NCBI RefSeq assembly: GCF_017813235.1
Contig: NZ_JAGISH010000021.1
Location: 1 to 46,357 of the forward strand
DNA: 46,357 bases
Reading direction: 5' to 3'
Origin: Sagittula salina
GTDB lineage: Bacteria > Pseudomonadota > Alphaproteobacteria > Rhodobacterales > Rhodobacteraceae
Shown in pieces: positions 31,705 to 41,351 of the stretch (position 1 is the stretch's first letter; each line of letters starts with the position of its first letter). The position numbers and the translations under genes were made by a program. The notes under the pieces are model-generated. The model was not told the origin of the DNA. It saw only the letters and a list, made by a program, of their open reading frames with translations, and searched no databases.

Positions 31705-34700
31705 ATGGCCACCCTCGTTCTCGGTGCCGCTGGCGCCGCCATTGGCGGTTCGATCGGCGGCGCGATCCTCGGCGTCAGCGCCGCGACCATCGGCGGCTTC
31801 ATCGGCTCCAGCATCGGCTCGGTCGTCGACAGCTGGATCATCTCGTCGCTGGCGCCCACGCAGCGCATCGAGGGCGCGCGGCTCGACAGTCTCCGGATAA
31901 CGTCCTCAACCGAGGGCGCGGTGATCCCACGGCTCTACGGCCGGATGCGGATGGGCGGCAACATCATCTGGGCGACGGATTTCCGCGAGGAGACGAAGAC
32001 CACCACGCAGGGCGGCGGCAAGGGTGGCGGGGGCGGCAAGGTCAAGACCACCGAGTATCTGTACTACGCCAGCTTCGCGGTCGCCTTGTGCGAAGGCCCG
32101 ATCACCGGCATCGGCCGCATCTGGGCCGACGGCAAGCCGATGGACCTCTCCGGCGTCACCTGGCGCTGGTATCCGGGCGGTGAGGCTCAAGGTCCCGATC
32201 CGTTCATCGCCGCGAGGATGGGCGCGGCCAACACCCCGGCCTATCGCGGCACGGCCTATGTGGTCTTCGAGGAACTGGCGCTCTCCACCCATGGAAACCG
32301 CCTGCCGCAGCTCTCTTTCGAAGTGTTCCGGCCGCTCGCCGATCCCGACACCGCCGAGGGGCTGACCCGCGCCGTCACCATGATCCCGGCCTCGGGCGAA
32401 TTCACCTATGCCACGCAGGCCATCCGCAAGACCGATGGCGGCGCGACAGTGCCCGAGAACCTGAACGCGCTGGCCGACTCCACCGACATGGTGGAGGCGC
32501 TGGACCGGCTGCAGGCAATGACCCCGGCGGTCGAGAGCGTCAGCCTCGTGGTGGCGTGGTTCGGCGACGATCTGCGCGCGGGATCGTGCAAGGTGCGGCC
32601 CGGCGTCGAGGTGTCGGCCAAGTCGACCACGCCCGCCAGCTGGTCGGTGAATGGCGTCAGCCGCGCCGGCGCCTTCCTCGTCAGCCGGGACGAGCAAGAC
32701 CGCCCCGTATATGGCGGCACGCCGTCCGATTTCGCCGTGGTGCAGGCGATCGAGGAGATGAAGGCGCGCGGGCTGCGCGTGACCTTCTATCCGTTCATCC
32801 TGATGGATGTGCCGCCCGGCAACACGCTGCCAAACCCGTATTCCGACAACGCCGCCGAGACTGGCCAGCCCGCCTTCCCGTGGCGGGGGCGGATCACCTG
32901 TTCTCCGGCGGCAGGGTTCGCGGGGACCGTGGACAAGACCGCCACGGCCGCAAGCCAGGTCGCGGCGCTGTTCGGCGCGGCCACGCCCGCGAGCTACAGC
33001 GTCTCGGGTCAGACGGTTTCGTGGACCGGAACGCCCGGCGACTGGGGCCTGCGGCGCATGGTGCTGCACTACGCCCATCTCTGCGCGGCCGCAGGCGGCG
33101 TCGACGCCTTCCTGATCGGCACCGAGATGCCGGGGCTGACGACGATCCGCTCGGGCGCCAGCATCTATCCCGCCGTGCAGGCCTATCGGGATCTGCTTGG
33201 CGATGTGCGCTTGATCCTCGGCTCCGGCACCAGGATCGGATACGCGGCCGACTGGTCGGAGTATTTCGGACACCAGCCGGGCGATGGTTCGGGCGACGTG
33301 TTCTTTCATCTCGACCCGCTCTGGGCGGACGGCAACGTCGATTTCGTCGGCATCGACAACTACATGCCGCTGTCGGACTGGCGCGACGGGTTCGAACATG
33401 CGGATGCGGCCGAGGGCTGGCCTGCGATCTACGACCGCGCCTACCTGCAGGGGAACATTGCGGGCGGGGAAGGCTTCGAGTGGTTCTATGCCAGCGCCGC
33501 CGACCGCTCCGCGCAGGTGCGCACGCCAATCAGCGACGGTGCCGCCAGCAAGCCGTGGGTTTTCCGCTACAAGGATCTGCGAGCCTGGTGGTCGAATCCG
33601 CACTACGACCGCCCGGGCGGGGTGGAGAGCGCTACGCCGACGGCGTGGGCGCCGCAGTCGAAGCCGATCTGGTTCACCGAGCTCGGCTGCCCGGCCATCG
33701 ACCGGGGCACCAACCAGCCGAACGTCTTCTTCGACCCGAAGTCGTCGGAGAGCTTCACGCCGCATTTCTCGCGGGGCTGGCGGGATGACGCCATCCAGCG
33801 CGCCTATCTCGAGGCGACGTATCTCTGGTGGGGCGAGGCCGCGAACAACCCGCTGTCCTCGGTTTATGGCGGCCGCATGGTGCATGTGCCCGAATGCGCC
33901 GCCTGGACCTGGGACGCGCGGCCCTATCCGTTCTTTCCCGCGCTGACCGACGTCTGGACGGACGGCGCGAACTGGCGGCTCGGCCACTGGCTGACCGGGC
34001 GGCTGGGAGCGGTGTCGCTCGCGGCGCTGGTCCGCCACCTCTGTCTCCGCGCCGGGCTGCCCGAGTCCCGGATCGACGTCACCGGGCTCTGGGGCGCGGT
34101 CGAGGGCTACGTCATCACAGCGCTGGAAAGCCCACGCGCCTCAATCACTACGCTGTCGCGGCATTTCGGCTTCGACGCGGTGGAGACCGAGGGCGTGATC
34201 CGCTTCGTCATGCGCGGTCGGGCCTCCGTCACCACCCTCGCGCCCGACGACCTGGTAGCTGGTCGTGACGGCGACATCCTCGAGCTCACGCGCGGTCAGG
34301 AGACCGAACTCCCGCAGGTGCTGAAGTGGCAGGTCGCGCGGGCCGACGAGGATTACGACGCGGCCCTCGTCGAGGCGCGGCGCATCACGGTCGACACCAC
34401 GCGCATCGCTTCCGAGTCCTTCCAGATGGCGGTGCCGCCCGAGGAGGCCGAACGCCGCTGCCGTCGCGCCCTGATGGAGGCGTGGGTGGGGCGCGAGACG
34501 GCTGCGTTCCGTCTGCCGCCCTCGCGCCTGGCGCTCGATCCGGCCGACGCGATCCGGCTGGAGCATGACGGGCGGCTGGTCGAACTGCGGATCGTCTCCG
34601 TCGCCGACGCCGAGGCCCGCGGCATCGAGGCGGTCCGCCTGGACAGGGCGACCTACGACCTGCCGCCCGGCAATCCCCGCGCGGCCTCGCTGACGCGGGC

Positions 34701-35670
34701 CGTGGTGTTCGGCGCGCCGGATGCGCTGCTGATGGACCTGCCGCAGCTGACCGAGGACCAGCCGGCGCATCGGCCGCTGGTCGCCGCGCACGCGGTTCCC
34801 TGGCCCGGCGAGATGGCGGTGTTCCGCAGCCCTTCGACAGACGGCTTCGAGCTGCTGACCACCTTCGGCAGTCGCGCCCGGATCGGGGTGCTGGTCTCGG
34901 ACCTCTACGCGGGCCCCACGTCGCGCTTCGATCTCGGGAATGCGCTGGTGATCGATCTGCTCACCGGCACGCTGGAAAGCGTTACCGACCTGACGCTGTT
35001 CGGCGGGGCCAATGCGCTGGCGATCGAGAGCGCGCCCGGCGTCTGGGAGATCGTGCAGGCGGGCGCGGCAGAGCTTCTGGCGCCGGGTCGATATCGGCTG
35101 ACACGTCTCCTGCGCGGCCAGCGTGGCACCGAAAGCGCCATGGGCAACCCCGCGCCGGCGGGCGCGCGGGTCGTGGTGCTGGACACCGCGCTGGCGTCCC
35201 TGCCGATCGCCGAGGCCGATCTCGGCATCCCCTGGAACTGGCGCATCGGTCCGGCGAGCCGCCCGGTCAGCGACGAGACCTACGTCGCGCAGGCCTTCGC
35301 GCCCGCGGGCGTCGGGCTGCGGCCGTTCTCCGTGGCCCATGTGGAGCAGCCGTGGCGCAAGGCGCGCAGTCCCGGCGATCTGACGATCCGCTGGACGCGC
35401 CGGTCCCGCGCGCTCGCGGCCGACAGTTGGGGCGGGCTTGAGGTGCCGCTCGGCGAGGAACTGGAAGCCTACGAGGTCGAGATCCTCGACGGTCCTGCTG
35501 TGAAGCGGGTGCTGAGCACGACCACGACCAGCGCGCTCTACACCGCCGCCCAGCAAACCGCCGACTGGGGCGGGCCGCTCGGGCCCGGCGACACGCTCGA
35601 CATCCGCATCTTCCAGCTCTCCGCCCTCGTCGGGCGGGGCGCGCCCGAGACCGTCACGCTCCTGTTCTGA
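31705..35670 (+). CDS. tail-tip host-specificity protein with GTA TIM-barrel domain
   Basis: A 1321-aa protein of the glycoside-hydrolase/phage-tail family found in gene transfer agents and Rhodobacterales phages. The N-terminus is Gly/Ala-rich and hydrophobic (AAGAAIGGSIGGAILGVSAAT). A TIM-barrel-like domain follows (about 430-740), with VDFVGIDNYMPLSDWRDG and PIWFTELGCPAID carrying the acidic residues expected of a glycosidase. The rest resembles the tail-3/J-type central domains (LTRLLRGQRGTESAMGN). It probably binds and locally digests surface glycan. It lies 10 bp after the NlpC/P60 gene. Confidence 0.92.
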   Translation: MATLVLGAAGAAIGGSIGGAILGVSAATIGGFIGSSIGSVVDSWIISSLAPTQRIEGARLDSLRITSSTEGAVIPRLYGRMRMGGNIIWATDFREETKTTTQGGGKGGGGGKVKTTEYLYYASFAVALCEGPITGIGRIWADGKPMDLSGVTWRWYPGGEAQGPDPFIAARMGAANTPAYRGTAYVVFEELALSTHGNRLPQLSFEVFRPLADPDTAEGLTRAVTMIPASGEFTYATQAIRKTDGGATVPENLNALADSTDMVEALDRLQAMTPAVESVSLVVAWFGDDLRAGSCKVRPGVEVSAKSTTPASWSVNGVSRAGAFLVSRDEQDRPVYGGTPSDFAVVQAIEEMKARGLRVTFYPFILMDVPPGNTLPNPYSDNAAETGQPAFPWRGRITCSPAAGFAGTVDKTATAASQVAALFGAATPASYSVSGQTVSWTGTPGDWGLRRMVLHYAHLCAAAGGVDAFLIGTEMPGLTTIRSGASIYPAVQAYRDLLGDVRLILGSGTRIGYAADWSEYFGHQPGDGSGDVFFHLDPLWADGNVDFVGIDNYMPLSDWRDGFEHADAAEGWPAIYDRAYLQGNIAGGEGFEWFYASAADRSAQVRTPISDGAASKPWVFRYKDLRAWWSNPHYDRPGGVESATPTAWAPQSKPIWFTELGCPAIDRGTNQPNVFFDPKSSESFTPHFSRGWRDDAIQRAYLEATYLWWGEAANNPLSSVYGGRMVHVPECAAWTWDARPYPFFPALTDVWTDGANWRLGHWLTGRLGAVSLAALVRHLCLRAGLPESRIDVTGLWGAVEGYVITALESPRASITTLSRHFGFDAVETEGVIRFVMRGRASVTTLAPDDLVAGRDGDILELTRGQETELPQVLKWQVARADEDYDAALVEARRITVDTTRIASESFQMAVPPEEAERRCRRALMEAWVGRETAAFRLPPSRLALDPADAIRLEHDGRLVELRIVSVADAEARGIEAVRLDRATYDLPPGNPRAASLTRAVVFGAPDALLMDLPQLTEDQPAHRPLVAAHAVPWPGEMAVFRSPSTDGFELLTTFGSRARIGVLVSDLYAGPTSRFDLGNALVIDLLTGTLESVTDLTLFGGANALAIESAPGVWEIVQAGAAELLAPGRYRLTRLLRGQRGTESAMGNPAPAGARVVVLDTALASLPIAEADLGIPWNWRIGPASRPVSDETYVAQAFAPAGVGLRPFSVAHVEQPWRKARSPGDLTIRWTRRSRALAADSWGGLEVPLGEELEAYEVEILDGPAVKRVLSTTTTSALYTAAQQTADWGGPLGPGDTLDIRIFQLSALVGRGAPETVTLLF

Positions 35671-35680
35671 AGGCGATCCC

Positions 35681-36757
35681 ATGTCCGACGCCACGACCCA
35701 TCTCCTGCTGCCCTACATCCTGGCAGCGCAGGCCCAGAAGCATGTCACCCACAACGAGGCGCTGCGGCTGCTCGACGGTCTCGTCCAGCTCTCGGTTTTC
35801 GACCGGGATCTGACGGCCCCGCCCGGCAGCCCTGCCGATGGTGACCGTTACATCGTCGGCTCGGGCGCGACGGGCGATTGGGCCGGCTGGGATCTGAACG
35901 TCGCGCACTGGACCGACGGCGCCTGGCTGCGCCTGCCGCCCCGGACCGGCTGGCGGGCTTGGGTCGAGGACGAGGACGTGCTGCTGGTCTACGATGGCGC
36001 GAGTTGGACCGGCACCACGCCCGCGACGCTGCAGAACATGGCGCTGCTCGGGCTCGGCACCACGGCGGATGCGTCGAACCCGTTCTCGGCCAAGCTGAAT
36101 GCCGCGCTCTGGACGGCGAAGACCGCGGCCGAGGGTGGCACCGGCGATCTGTTCTACACCATGAACAAGGAGGCTGCGGGCGACGATCTCGGCCTTACGC
36201 TTCAGACCGGCTTCATCACGAAGGCGCTCGTCGGGCTCTTCGGCTCCGACCGCTTCCGGCTGGCGGTCTCCGCCGACGGCAGCACCTTCTTCGACGGGCT
36301 CAGCGTCGACAACGCCACCGGCATCGTCGACCAGCCCCGGCTGCCGCGGTTCAAGGCGTACACCAACTACGACAACTATGTCGGCGTCGGGGCCTGGACG
36401 AAGATCGGCCTCAACAACACCGACTACAACGACCAGGGGGCCTTCGACGCCGCGAACAACCACTTCGTGGCGCCGGTCGACGGCACCTACCTCTTCGGCG
36501 CGACACTCCTCTACAAGATCAACGCCAGCGCCACGGCCCGCATGCGCGGGCGGCTCGTGCTGAACGGCACGACCGAAATCCGCGGCTCCCTCGGTGAAAT
36601 CTCCGCCACCCATGTCTCGCTCGCCACCGCGATCTGGCTGCAGACCATGGTCCCGCTGACGGCCGGCGATACCGTCGAGCTGCAGGGGTATTTCCGGGTC
36701 GCGGACGGCTACTTCGCCGCCGATCACACGTCCTTCTGGGGCTGCAAGATCGGCTGA
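35681..36757 (+). CDS. DUF2793 tail-fibre-like protein with C1q-like end
   Basis: A 358-aa protein with the DUF2793 N-terminal domain (LLLPYILAAQAQKHVTHNEA, residues ~8-110) and a C-terminal beta-rich domain (~225-358) that looks like a C1q/TNF-type trimer-forming head (NHFVAPVDGTYLFGATLLYK). Such proteins probably act as receptor-binding fibres. The C1q-like call is from the pattern of strands around DGTYLF and is weaker than the DUF2793 call. Confidence 0.82.
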   Translation: MSDATTHLLLPYILAAQAQKHVTHNEALRLLDGLVQLSVFDRDLTAPPGSPADGDRYIVGSGATGDWAGWDLNVAHWTDGAWLRLPPRTGWRAWVEDEDVLLVYDGASWTGTTPATLQNMALLGLGTTADASNPFSAKLNAALWTAKTAAEGGTGDLFYTMNKEAAGDDLGLTLQTGFITKALVGLFGSDRFRLAVSADGSTFFDGLSVDNATGIVDQPRLPRFKAYTNYDNYVGVGAWTKIGLNNTDYNDQGAFDAANNHFVAPVDGTYLFGATLLYKINASATARMRGRLVLNGTTEIRGSLGEISATHVSLATAIWLQTMVPLTAGDTVELQGYFRVADGYFAADHTSFWGCKIG

Positions 36758-36764
36758 GCTGGGG

Positions 36765-37064
36765 ATGGACGATCCGATGACACCACCCCGATCCGAGGGC
36801 TTCGTCCGCATGCCCGACGCCGAGTTCGAGGCGATCCTGACCCGGGCGGCCGAGGAAGGCGCGAAGCGCGCGCTGGCCGATGTGGGCCTCGACGGCGACG
36901 AGGCCGCGCTCGACATCCGCGATCTGCGCTCCCTCGTGGATTGCATCCGTCTGGAGCGGCGCACGGCGATGCAGACCGCCGTCCGCATGATCACAACCGG
37001 CGTCATGCTGGCGCTGCTCGCCGGTATCGCCATCAAGCTCAAGATCTTCGGCGGCAGCCCGTAG
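36765..37064 (+). CDS. DUF6127-like small membrane protein (possible holin)
   Basis: A 99-aa protein with an acidic N-terminal part (EFEAILTRAAEEGAKRALAD), a basic stretch, and one membrane segment near the end (MITTGVMLALLAGIAIKL). It resembles DUF6127 proteins located just before endolysin genes. The position suggests a holin or lysis accessory protein; holin activity is not shown by the sequence. Confidence 0.65.
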   Translation: MDDPMTPPRSEGFVRMPDAEFEAILTRAAEEGAKRALADVGLDGDEAALDIRDLRSLVDCIRLERRTAMQTAVRMITTGVMLALLAGIAIKLKIFGGSP

Positions 37065-37099
37065 CCGCGCTCGATCACCATTCATCAGTCCAACCGCAC

Positions 37100-37121
37100 C
37101 CGCCCTCGAGGCGAGTTTTTT
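37100..37121 (+). terminator. weak hairpin followed by T-tract
   Basis: CGCC-CTCGA-GGCG stem-loop followed by AGTTTTTTG. The stem is only 4 bp, so it may only pause or attenuate transcription before the peptidase gene, whose GGAGG site follows within 15 bp. Confidence 0.35.
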
Positions 37122-37136
37122 GTTTTGGAGGACCCC

Positions 37137-37811
37137 ATGACCACAACTTTCCACCGCCATTGGCGCGACGTGCCTGAGAGCACCTGGCGCTGGCCGAATT
37201 TCAGCCCTGCCGAGATCGCCTGCCGGGGTACTGGCAAACTGCTGGTCAACGAAACGGCGCTCGACAAGCTGCAGGCGCTGCGCGACCGGCTGGGCAAGCC
37301 GCTGATCGTCCGCTCCGCCTATCGCAGCCCCGAGCACAATCGCGCTGTCGGCGGCGCGACCCGGTCGAAGCACATGGACGGCGCCGCCTTCGACATCGCC
37401 ATGGCGAACCACAACCCGGCGGCGTTCGAGGCGGCGGCGCGGGAGGTCGGGTTCCTCGGCTTCGGCTTCTATCCCCGCTCGGGGTTCATGCATGTCGACC
37501 TCGGCCCCCCGCGCCAGTGGGGTGAGCGGTTCCCGGTCCGGGAGACGTCCTTCGCCGCCGAGACGCCGCCCGCGCGCGAGGTGTTGGCCGAAAGCCGCAC
37601 CATGAAGGGCGGCGGGGCGGCGGGTGTCGCGACGCTCGGCGCGGCCGGGGTGGAAGTCGCGCAGAGCGTCCTGGCAGAGACCCAATCCGCCATCCTGCCG
37701 CTTGTGCCGTATCTCGACACCCTGCGCTGGTTGTTCATCCTTGTGGCGCTCGGCGGCATCGCGGTCACCATCTATGCTCGCCTCGATGACTGGAAGCGGG
37801 GCCGGCGGTGA
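37137..37811 (+). CDS. M15-type peptidase endolysin
   Basis: A 224-aa protein with an N-terminal peptidase M15_3 domain: TKLLVNETALDKL-like helix, RSAYRSPEHNRAVGG (59-73 region), SKHMDGAAFDIAM carrying zinc His and Asp, and GFMHVDLGP with the last His. The C-terminus has a hydrophobic segment (LRWLFILVALGGIAVTIYA), so the enzyme is membrane-anchored, perhaps as a signal-arrest or tail-anchored endolysin. It would cut peptidoglycan peptides to release phage. ATG 37137 with a GGAGG site 4 bp upstream is preferred to a TTG at 37125. Confidence 0.85.
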   Translation: MTTTFHRHWRDVPESTWRWPNFSPAEIACRGTGKLLVNETALDKLQALRDRLGKPLIVRSAYRSPEHNRAVGGATRSKHMDGAAFDIAMANHNPAAFEAAAREVGFLGFGFYPRSGFMHVDLGPPRQWGERFPVRETSFAAETPPAREVLAESRTMKGGGAAGVATLGAAGVEVAQSVLAETQSAILPLVPYLDTLRWLFILVALGGIAVTIYARLDDWKRGRR

Positions 37812-38065
37812 TCGCCGGGCTCCTCACCGGGATCGCGGCCAGCCCGTGGGTGCGGGCGGCGCTGCGCTACGGCGCCATCGTCCTCGCCGTGCTTCTGTTC
37901 CTGCTGTCGCTTCGGCGGTCTGGGGAGCAAGCGGGACGCCTCGCTGAACGCCTCGAGACCATGGAGAAGGCCAATGATGTCCAACGCAGGATGCTGGATG
38001 CGGCGGCTCGCCGTCCTCGCGATCGCAACGAGCTTGCTCAGCGGCTGCGCAGCGGTGAGTTCTGA
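37808..38065 (+). CDS. Rz-like inner-membrane spanin
   Basis: An 85-aa protein from GTG 37808, overlapping the endolysin stop (GTGA). An N-terminal membrane segment (YGAIVLAVLLFLLSL) is followed by a charged helix (QAGRLAERLETMEKANDVQRRML). This is the i-spanin layout. The next gene begins inside it in another frame and encodes a lipoprotein, the hallmark of overlapping Rz/Rz1 pairs. Sequence family is not recognised; the call rests on architecture. Confidence 0.75.
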   Translation: MIAGLLTGIAASPWVRAALRYGAIVLAVLLFLLSLRRSGEQAGRLAERLETMEKANDVQRRMLDAAARRPRDRNELAQRLRSGEF

Positions 38066-38225
38066 CGGGCGCGCCGTCAGAACATGTCCGCCCGTGGTCG
38101 ATTACAGTCGGGAGTTCCAGGCGCAGGCGGCCGACGAGCTGGCCCTCCTGCCGGAAGGCTCTGCGATAGCGGAGATGCTGATCGACTATGCCGTGATGCG
38201 GGACCAAGCGCGCGCTTGCCGGTGA
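37974..38225 (+). CDS. Rz1-like outer-membrane spanin lipoprotein
   Basis: An 83-aa protein (74 aa if it starts at ATG 37998), reading in another frame across the end of the Rz-like gene. It has a lipoprotein signal: MRRLAVLAIATSLLSGCAA with lipobox LSGC. The mature part is short, with YSREFQAQAADELALLPEGS. Together with the upstream protein it would fuse inner and outer membrane in the last lysis step. ATG 37998 gives the cleaner signal peptide. Confidence 0.75.
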   Translation: MMSNAGCWMRRLAVLAIATSLLSGCAAVSSDGRAVRTCPPVVDYSREFQAQAADELALLPEGSAIAEMLIDYAVMRDQARACR

Positions 38226-38254
38226 AAATGGGCCGGCGGACGCTTTCGTGGGAA

Positions 38255-38273
38255 GGGTCGGTAGCCTCGACCC
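38255..38273. terminator. hairpin after the lysis genes
   Basis: GGGTCG (38255-38260) pairs with CGACCC (38268-38273) around a 7-nt loop. There is no T-tract, so it may be a terminator stem or simply a structured spacer at the end of the late operon. Confidence 0.35.
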
Positions 38274-38402
38274 CGGCGCATTGCCCAACCCAGGTCCCTG
38301 ACTCGCGCTGTTAACTAGCGGCAGGGACTACCCGCAAGTAGATGATCGCAGGGGCGCCTGCGCATGCATTGCCTGACGATGGGCACAAATATGGACCTCA
38401 TT

Positions 38403-41351
38403 TCAGGCCCTGTTTCGGCGTCGCGGCTTCGTGAGTGTGGACCGGTCACCGCTCGATGTTTTCGCTTTCCCGACGCAGGTCGGATAGCGGACGCAGCCCA
38501 GGAACTTTCCGTAGCTGCCGCTGCGTTCGATCAGCCAGCCATCTTCGCATTGAGGGCACGACGGATAGGTGGCGCCGCAGGCACATCGAACTGCGGTCGT
38601 TCCATCCGTGCCGCGGGGCAGAGCGGTTCCGCAGGATTGGCAGGCGGGCAGCAGGTTGCCACAATGTTGGACGTGCTCGCAGCGATACCAGATGCGGCCA
38701 TCCTTCCCGGTGACGCCCAACAGCCGCCCACCGCACTCGCTGCAGCCGTGTTCCTCCAGCTCAACGCCTGGTGGAGCGACGATGCCGTAGGCGGGATCCT
38801 TCTTCAGCTCGGTAACAAAGGACGATGGCCGGGCGTTCGAGGCGAGGATCGTCAGTGTGTGCCGGGCCCGGGTCATCGCGACATACATGACTCGCCGTTC
38901 CTCGGCATTCTGGAACGCTTCCTCCTCCGGCGACACCAGAGATAGCAGAGGATCGTCAACGATCTCTGACGGGAATCCTGTGCGTCCGCTATCGGCGTTC
39001 AGCAGAATGACGTGGTCGGCCTCAAGCCCCTTGGAGGCATGGATAGTCTTGAAGCTGATCTTCAGCCGCGGAAAGCGTCGTCTCTGTTCCCGGAGGTTTG
39101 GCTCGACGAAGCGGTAACGGCCGAGAAGCAGCACCGTCGCAGGCGTTGCCTCTGGTGCCAAAGCGGCTGACACGGCGGTAAGAACCTCCGACAGTTTCGC
39201 CTCATCCTCGCCCTTGGACACGGATACGACCCTGATCGCAGGTTCGGTGGCGGTTCCAGCCGGGACGATCTGCTTCTGGATCTGGGCGGGATTCCGCAGC
39301 ACGAAGGTCCGGGCGGCAAAGGCGATCAGGTCGACCGAGCGGAAGGTGCGACCAAGATCGACGGTGCGGTGCACGCCAGCCTCGCCATCGAAGGCGCCGC
39401 CGAACTCCCGCCCGAAATGGCGCATCAGATGGATATCTGACCCGGCGAACCGGAAGATGGATTGCCAGTCGTCACCGACTGCAAAGACGCGAACATTCGG
39501 ATGCTGGGCCTTTAGCGCCTTCACCAGTCGCGCTCGGCTTTGCGAGATGTCCTGGAACTCGTCGACCAGGATGTGCCGGAAGGGGCTGACATAGCGGCCG
39601 GTCTCGGCGTAGTGCGCGGCACGCAGGATCATGTCCTCGAAGTCGATCCGGCCATCGAGGCGCTTCTGGTATTCCTCAAAGACCGGCGCGAAGACGTCCA
39701 GGAACGCCTGGGCGCGCTTGCCCAGCTTCATCTGATTGGACTTGGTCTCGCAGTCCTGCAAGCTGTAGCCGCCGCTCTTGAACTTGCGCAGGAAGGTTCC
39801 AAGCAGTTTGGAGAAGTCGTCGACCTGCTTCAGCTCGACAATCCGGTCGTAGATCGTGTCGGGCGAGCGAGGCTTTAAGGTTACGTGCGGTGCCAGCTTT
39901 TCGGCGAGGCCGGTGAGCAGGCGGCCCTCCTGCCGTTCATAGCTGTAGGTCTCGATCAGCGTGGTTTCGTGCTCGGCGTGGACCTTCCGCTTCCAGTCCA
40001 TGCCAGCCAGATATTCGTCGCGGTCCACGAAGGGCGCCGTGATCAGCCGCTCGCTGCCATCGGCCACCTTCTGGCGGCGCACCCCGAAATGCTCAATGTA
40101 AATTCCGCTTTCGGTCAGCCGGAAATCCGGCTGGTAATCGCGCCTGCCAGTTTCCGCGATCTTGTGCTCATAGACGGGCTCGTACTCGTATTCGACGCCG
40201 TTCTCGTAGAGCCAGTTGGCGATCTGCAGTTCTTCGTAGCTCTTGACCTTTTCGCCCTGCAGCGTCCGCAGGTCCTGGCTCTCCATGTGCGTGTAGAAAT
40301 CGTGCTTGGTCTTGAAGTCCCATTCTGTCTTGGGCTCGACCAGGAAATGCGCGAAGAACTGGATGATCGCCTTCGATACCTCTGACAGGCGGTAGACCAA
40401 GTCCTTCAGGATCTGCTTGATCAGGTTGGTGAAGGCCATGTCGTCAGTGGCATGGTCGGCCAGGGCGGGCTTCGATCCTTCGACGATCCCGATGATGTCA
40501 TAGGCAATCGCGTGGAAGGTCCGCGCCACGATGGGAACGCCGGATCGGGCCTCGACCCGTTCCGACATTTCTTCCGCCGCGTTCTTCGCGAAGGCCAGAA
40601 GCAGGATTTCTTCCGGCTGACGGATGCCCGCCTTGACGAGGTAGGCGGCCTTGGCGGTGATGACGCTTGTCTTGCCCGATCCCGCACCGGCGAGGACCAG
40701 CGTCGCATCCTCGTCCACGACGACCGAAAGGCGTTGCTCCGGCGTCAGGGGATTGCTCTCGATGTTGTCGAAGAAATCCTTCCATCGGTCCAGTTCGGCG
40801 GTGACGAAGGCCGCGATGCCGTTGGCCCGCAACGTGCGCGGATCGCTTGCAAACTTCCGGACGGGCGCGATACGCGCGACGGCCTCAGGCCCGATAGCCT
40901 CGGCATTCAGCTTCGACAAGAGCGCAGAATCCAGAGCACGGGCGTCGTCAAGCAACGGCGCGATCTCACACGCGGCGGGATATTGGGACGGTGCCGCGAG
41001 CGACACCACCCTGGCAAGGATCCTGTCCAGTCGCGCTGCTTCCTTCTCCAGGGCTGCAAGATTGAAGCGGGTCCAGGCCGCCGTGATCTGCAATGAGAAT
41101 TCGTGTGCATCTCGGCGGCTTGCTGCCTTCAGCACCACATCGTCAAGTTCGTCGGAGCTGATAGTCAGTGCGGTCCCGAGCATTCCCTTCCGAAGGGATG
41201 GAGCGCTCGCCAGCGACTGCAGCGACATGGAGGAAGTTCGACGGCGTCGCGTGATCCGGAGGTGATCCCCGTCCAGTTCTATCGCGCGGGCAGACTTGCC
41301 GAAGGGATCAGCGAGGAAACTAAGCAAAGGGCGTTGTTGCAGTCGAATCAA
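38403..41351 (-). CDS. UvrD/HelD-like helicase with inserted nuclease-like domain and zinc ribbons
   Basis: A 982-aa superfamily 1 helicase. Q-motif LTPEQR (202-207), Walker A AGAGSGKT (221-228), Walker B LVDEFQDIS (595-603), motif III GDDWQSIFRF (626-635), motif V TIHASKGLEADHVILL (769-784) and motif VI YVAMTRAR (823-830). Between the first and second helicase blocks lies an insertion with YEELQIANWLYENG, YQPDF (406-410) and IYIEHFG (417-423), which has the Asp...Glu spacing of a PD-(D/E)XK nuclease. The C-terminus (870-959) has about twelve cysteines in topoisomerase-type zinc ribbons. The start is TTG at 41351 with GAGGT upstream. It is divergent from the PLD gene 160 bp away. A DNA-processing or defence role is inferred. 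Confidence 0.85.
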   Translation of the reverse strand: MIRLQQRPLLSFLADPFGKSARAIELDGDHLRITRRRRTSSMSLQSLASAPSLRKGMLGTALTISSDELDDVVLKAASRRDAHEFSLQITAAWTRFNLAALEKEAARLDRILARVVSLAAPSQYPAACEIAPLLDDARALDSALLSKLNAEAIGPEAVARIAPVRKFASDPRTLRANGIAAFVTAELDRWKDFFDNIESNPLTPEQRLSVVVDEDATLVLAGAGSGKTSVITAKAAYLVKAGIRQPEEILLLAFAKNAAEEMSERVEARSGVPIVARTFHAIAYDIIGIVEGSKPALADHATDDMAFTNLIKQILKDLVYRLSEVSKAIIQFFAHFLVEPKTEWDFKTKHDFYTHMESQDLRTLQGEKVKSYEELQIANWLYENGVEYEYEPVYEHKIAETGRRDYQPDFRLTESGIYIEHFGVRRQKVADGSERLITAPFVDRDEYLAGMDWKRKVHAEHETTLIETYSYERQEGRLLTGLAEKLAPHVTLKPRSPDTIYDRIVELKQVDDFSKLLGTFLRKFKSGGYSLQDCETKSNQMKLGKRAQAFLDVFAPVFEEYQKRLDGRIDFEDMILRAAHYAETGRYVSPFRHILVDEFQDISQSRARLVKALKAQHPNVRVFAVGDDWQSIFRFAGSDIHLMRHFGREFGGAFDGEAGVHRTVDLGRTFRSVDLIAFAARTFVLRNPAQIQKQIVPAGTATEPAIRVVSVSKGEDEAKLSEVLTAVSAALAPEATPATVLLLGRYRFVEPNLREQRRRFPRLKISFKTIHASKGLEADHVILLNADSGRTGFPSEIVDDPLLSLVSPEEEAFQNAEERRVMYVAMTRARHTLTILASNARPSSFVTELKKDPAYGIVAPPGVELEEHGCSECGGRLLGVTGKDGRIWYRCEHVQHCGNLLPACQSCGTALPRGTDGTTAVRCACGATYPSCPQCEDGWLIERSGSYGKFLGCVRYPTCVGKAKTSSGDRSTLTKPRRRNRA

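Noticed and set aside
31906..34038. 710-aa antisense ORF across the tail-tip protein gene
   Set aside because: Shadow of a clearly recognised gene; composition typical of the reverse frame in GC-rich DNA.
34141..35694. 517-aa antisense ORF across the tail-tip protein gene
   Set aside because: Same reason; no ribosome site and no family features.
38226..38402. Prophage attachment site after the lysis genes
   Set aside because: No matching direct repeat at the other end of the element was seen and there is no integrase or tRNA gene in the window.
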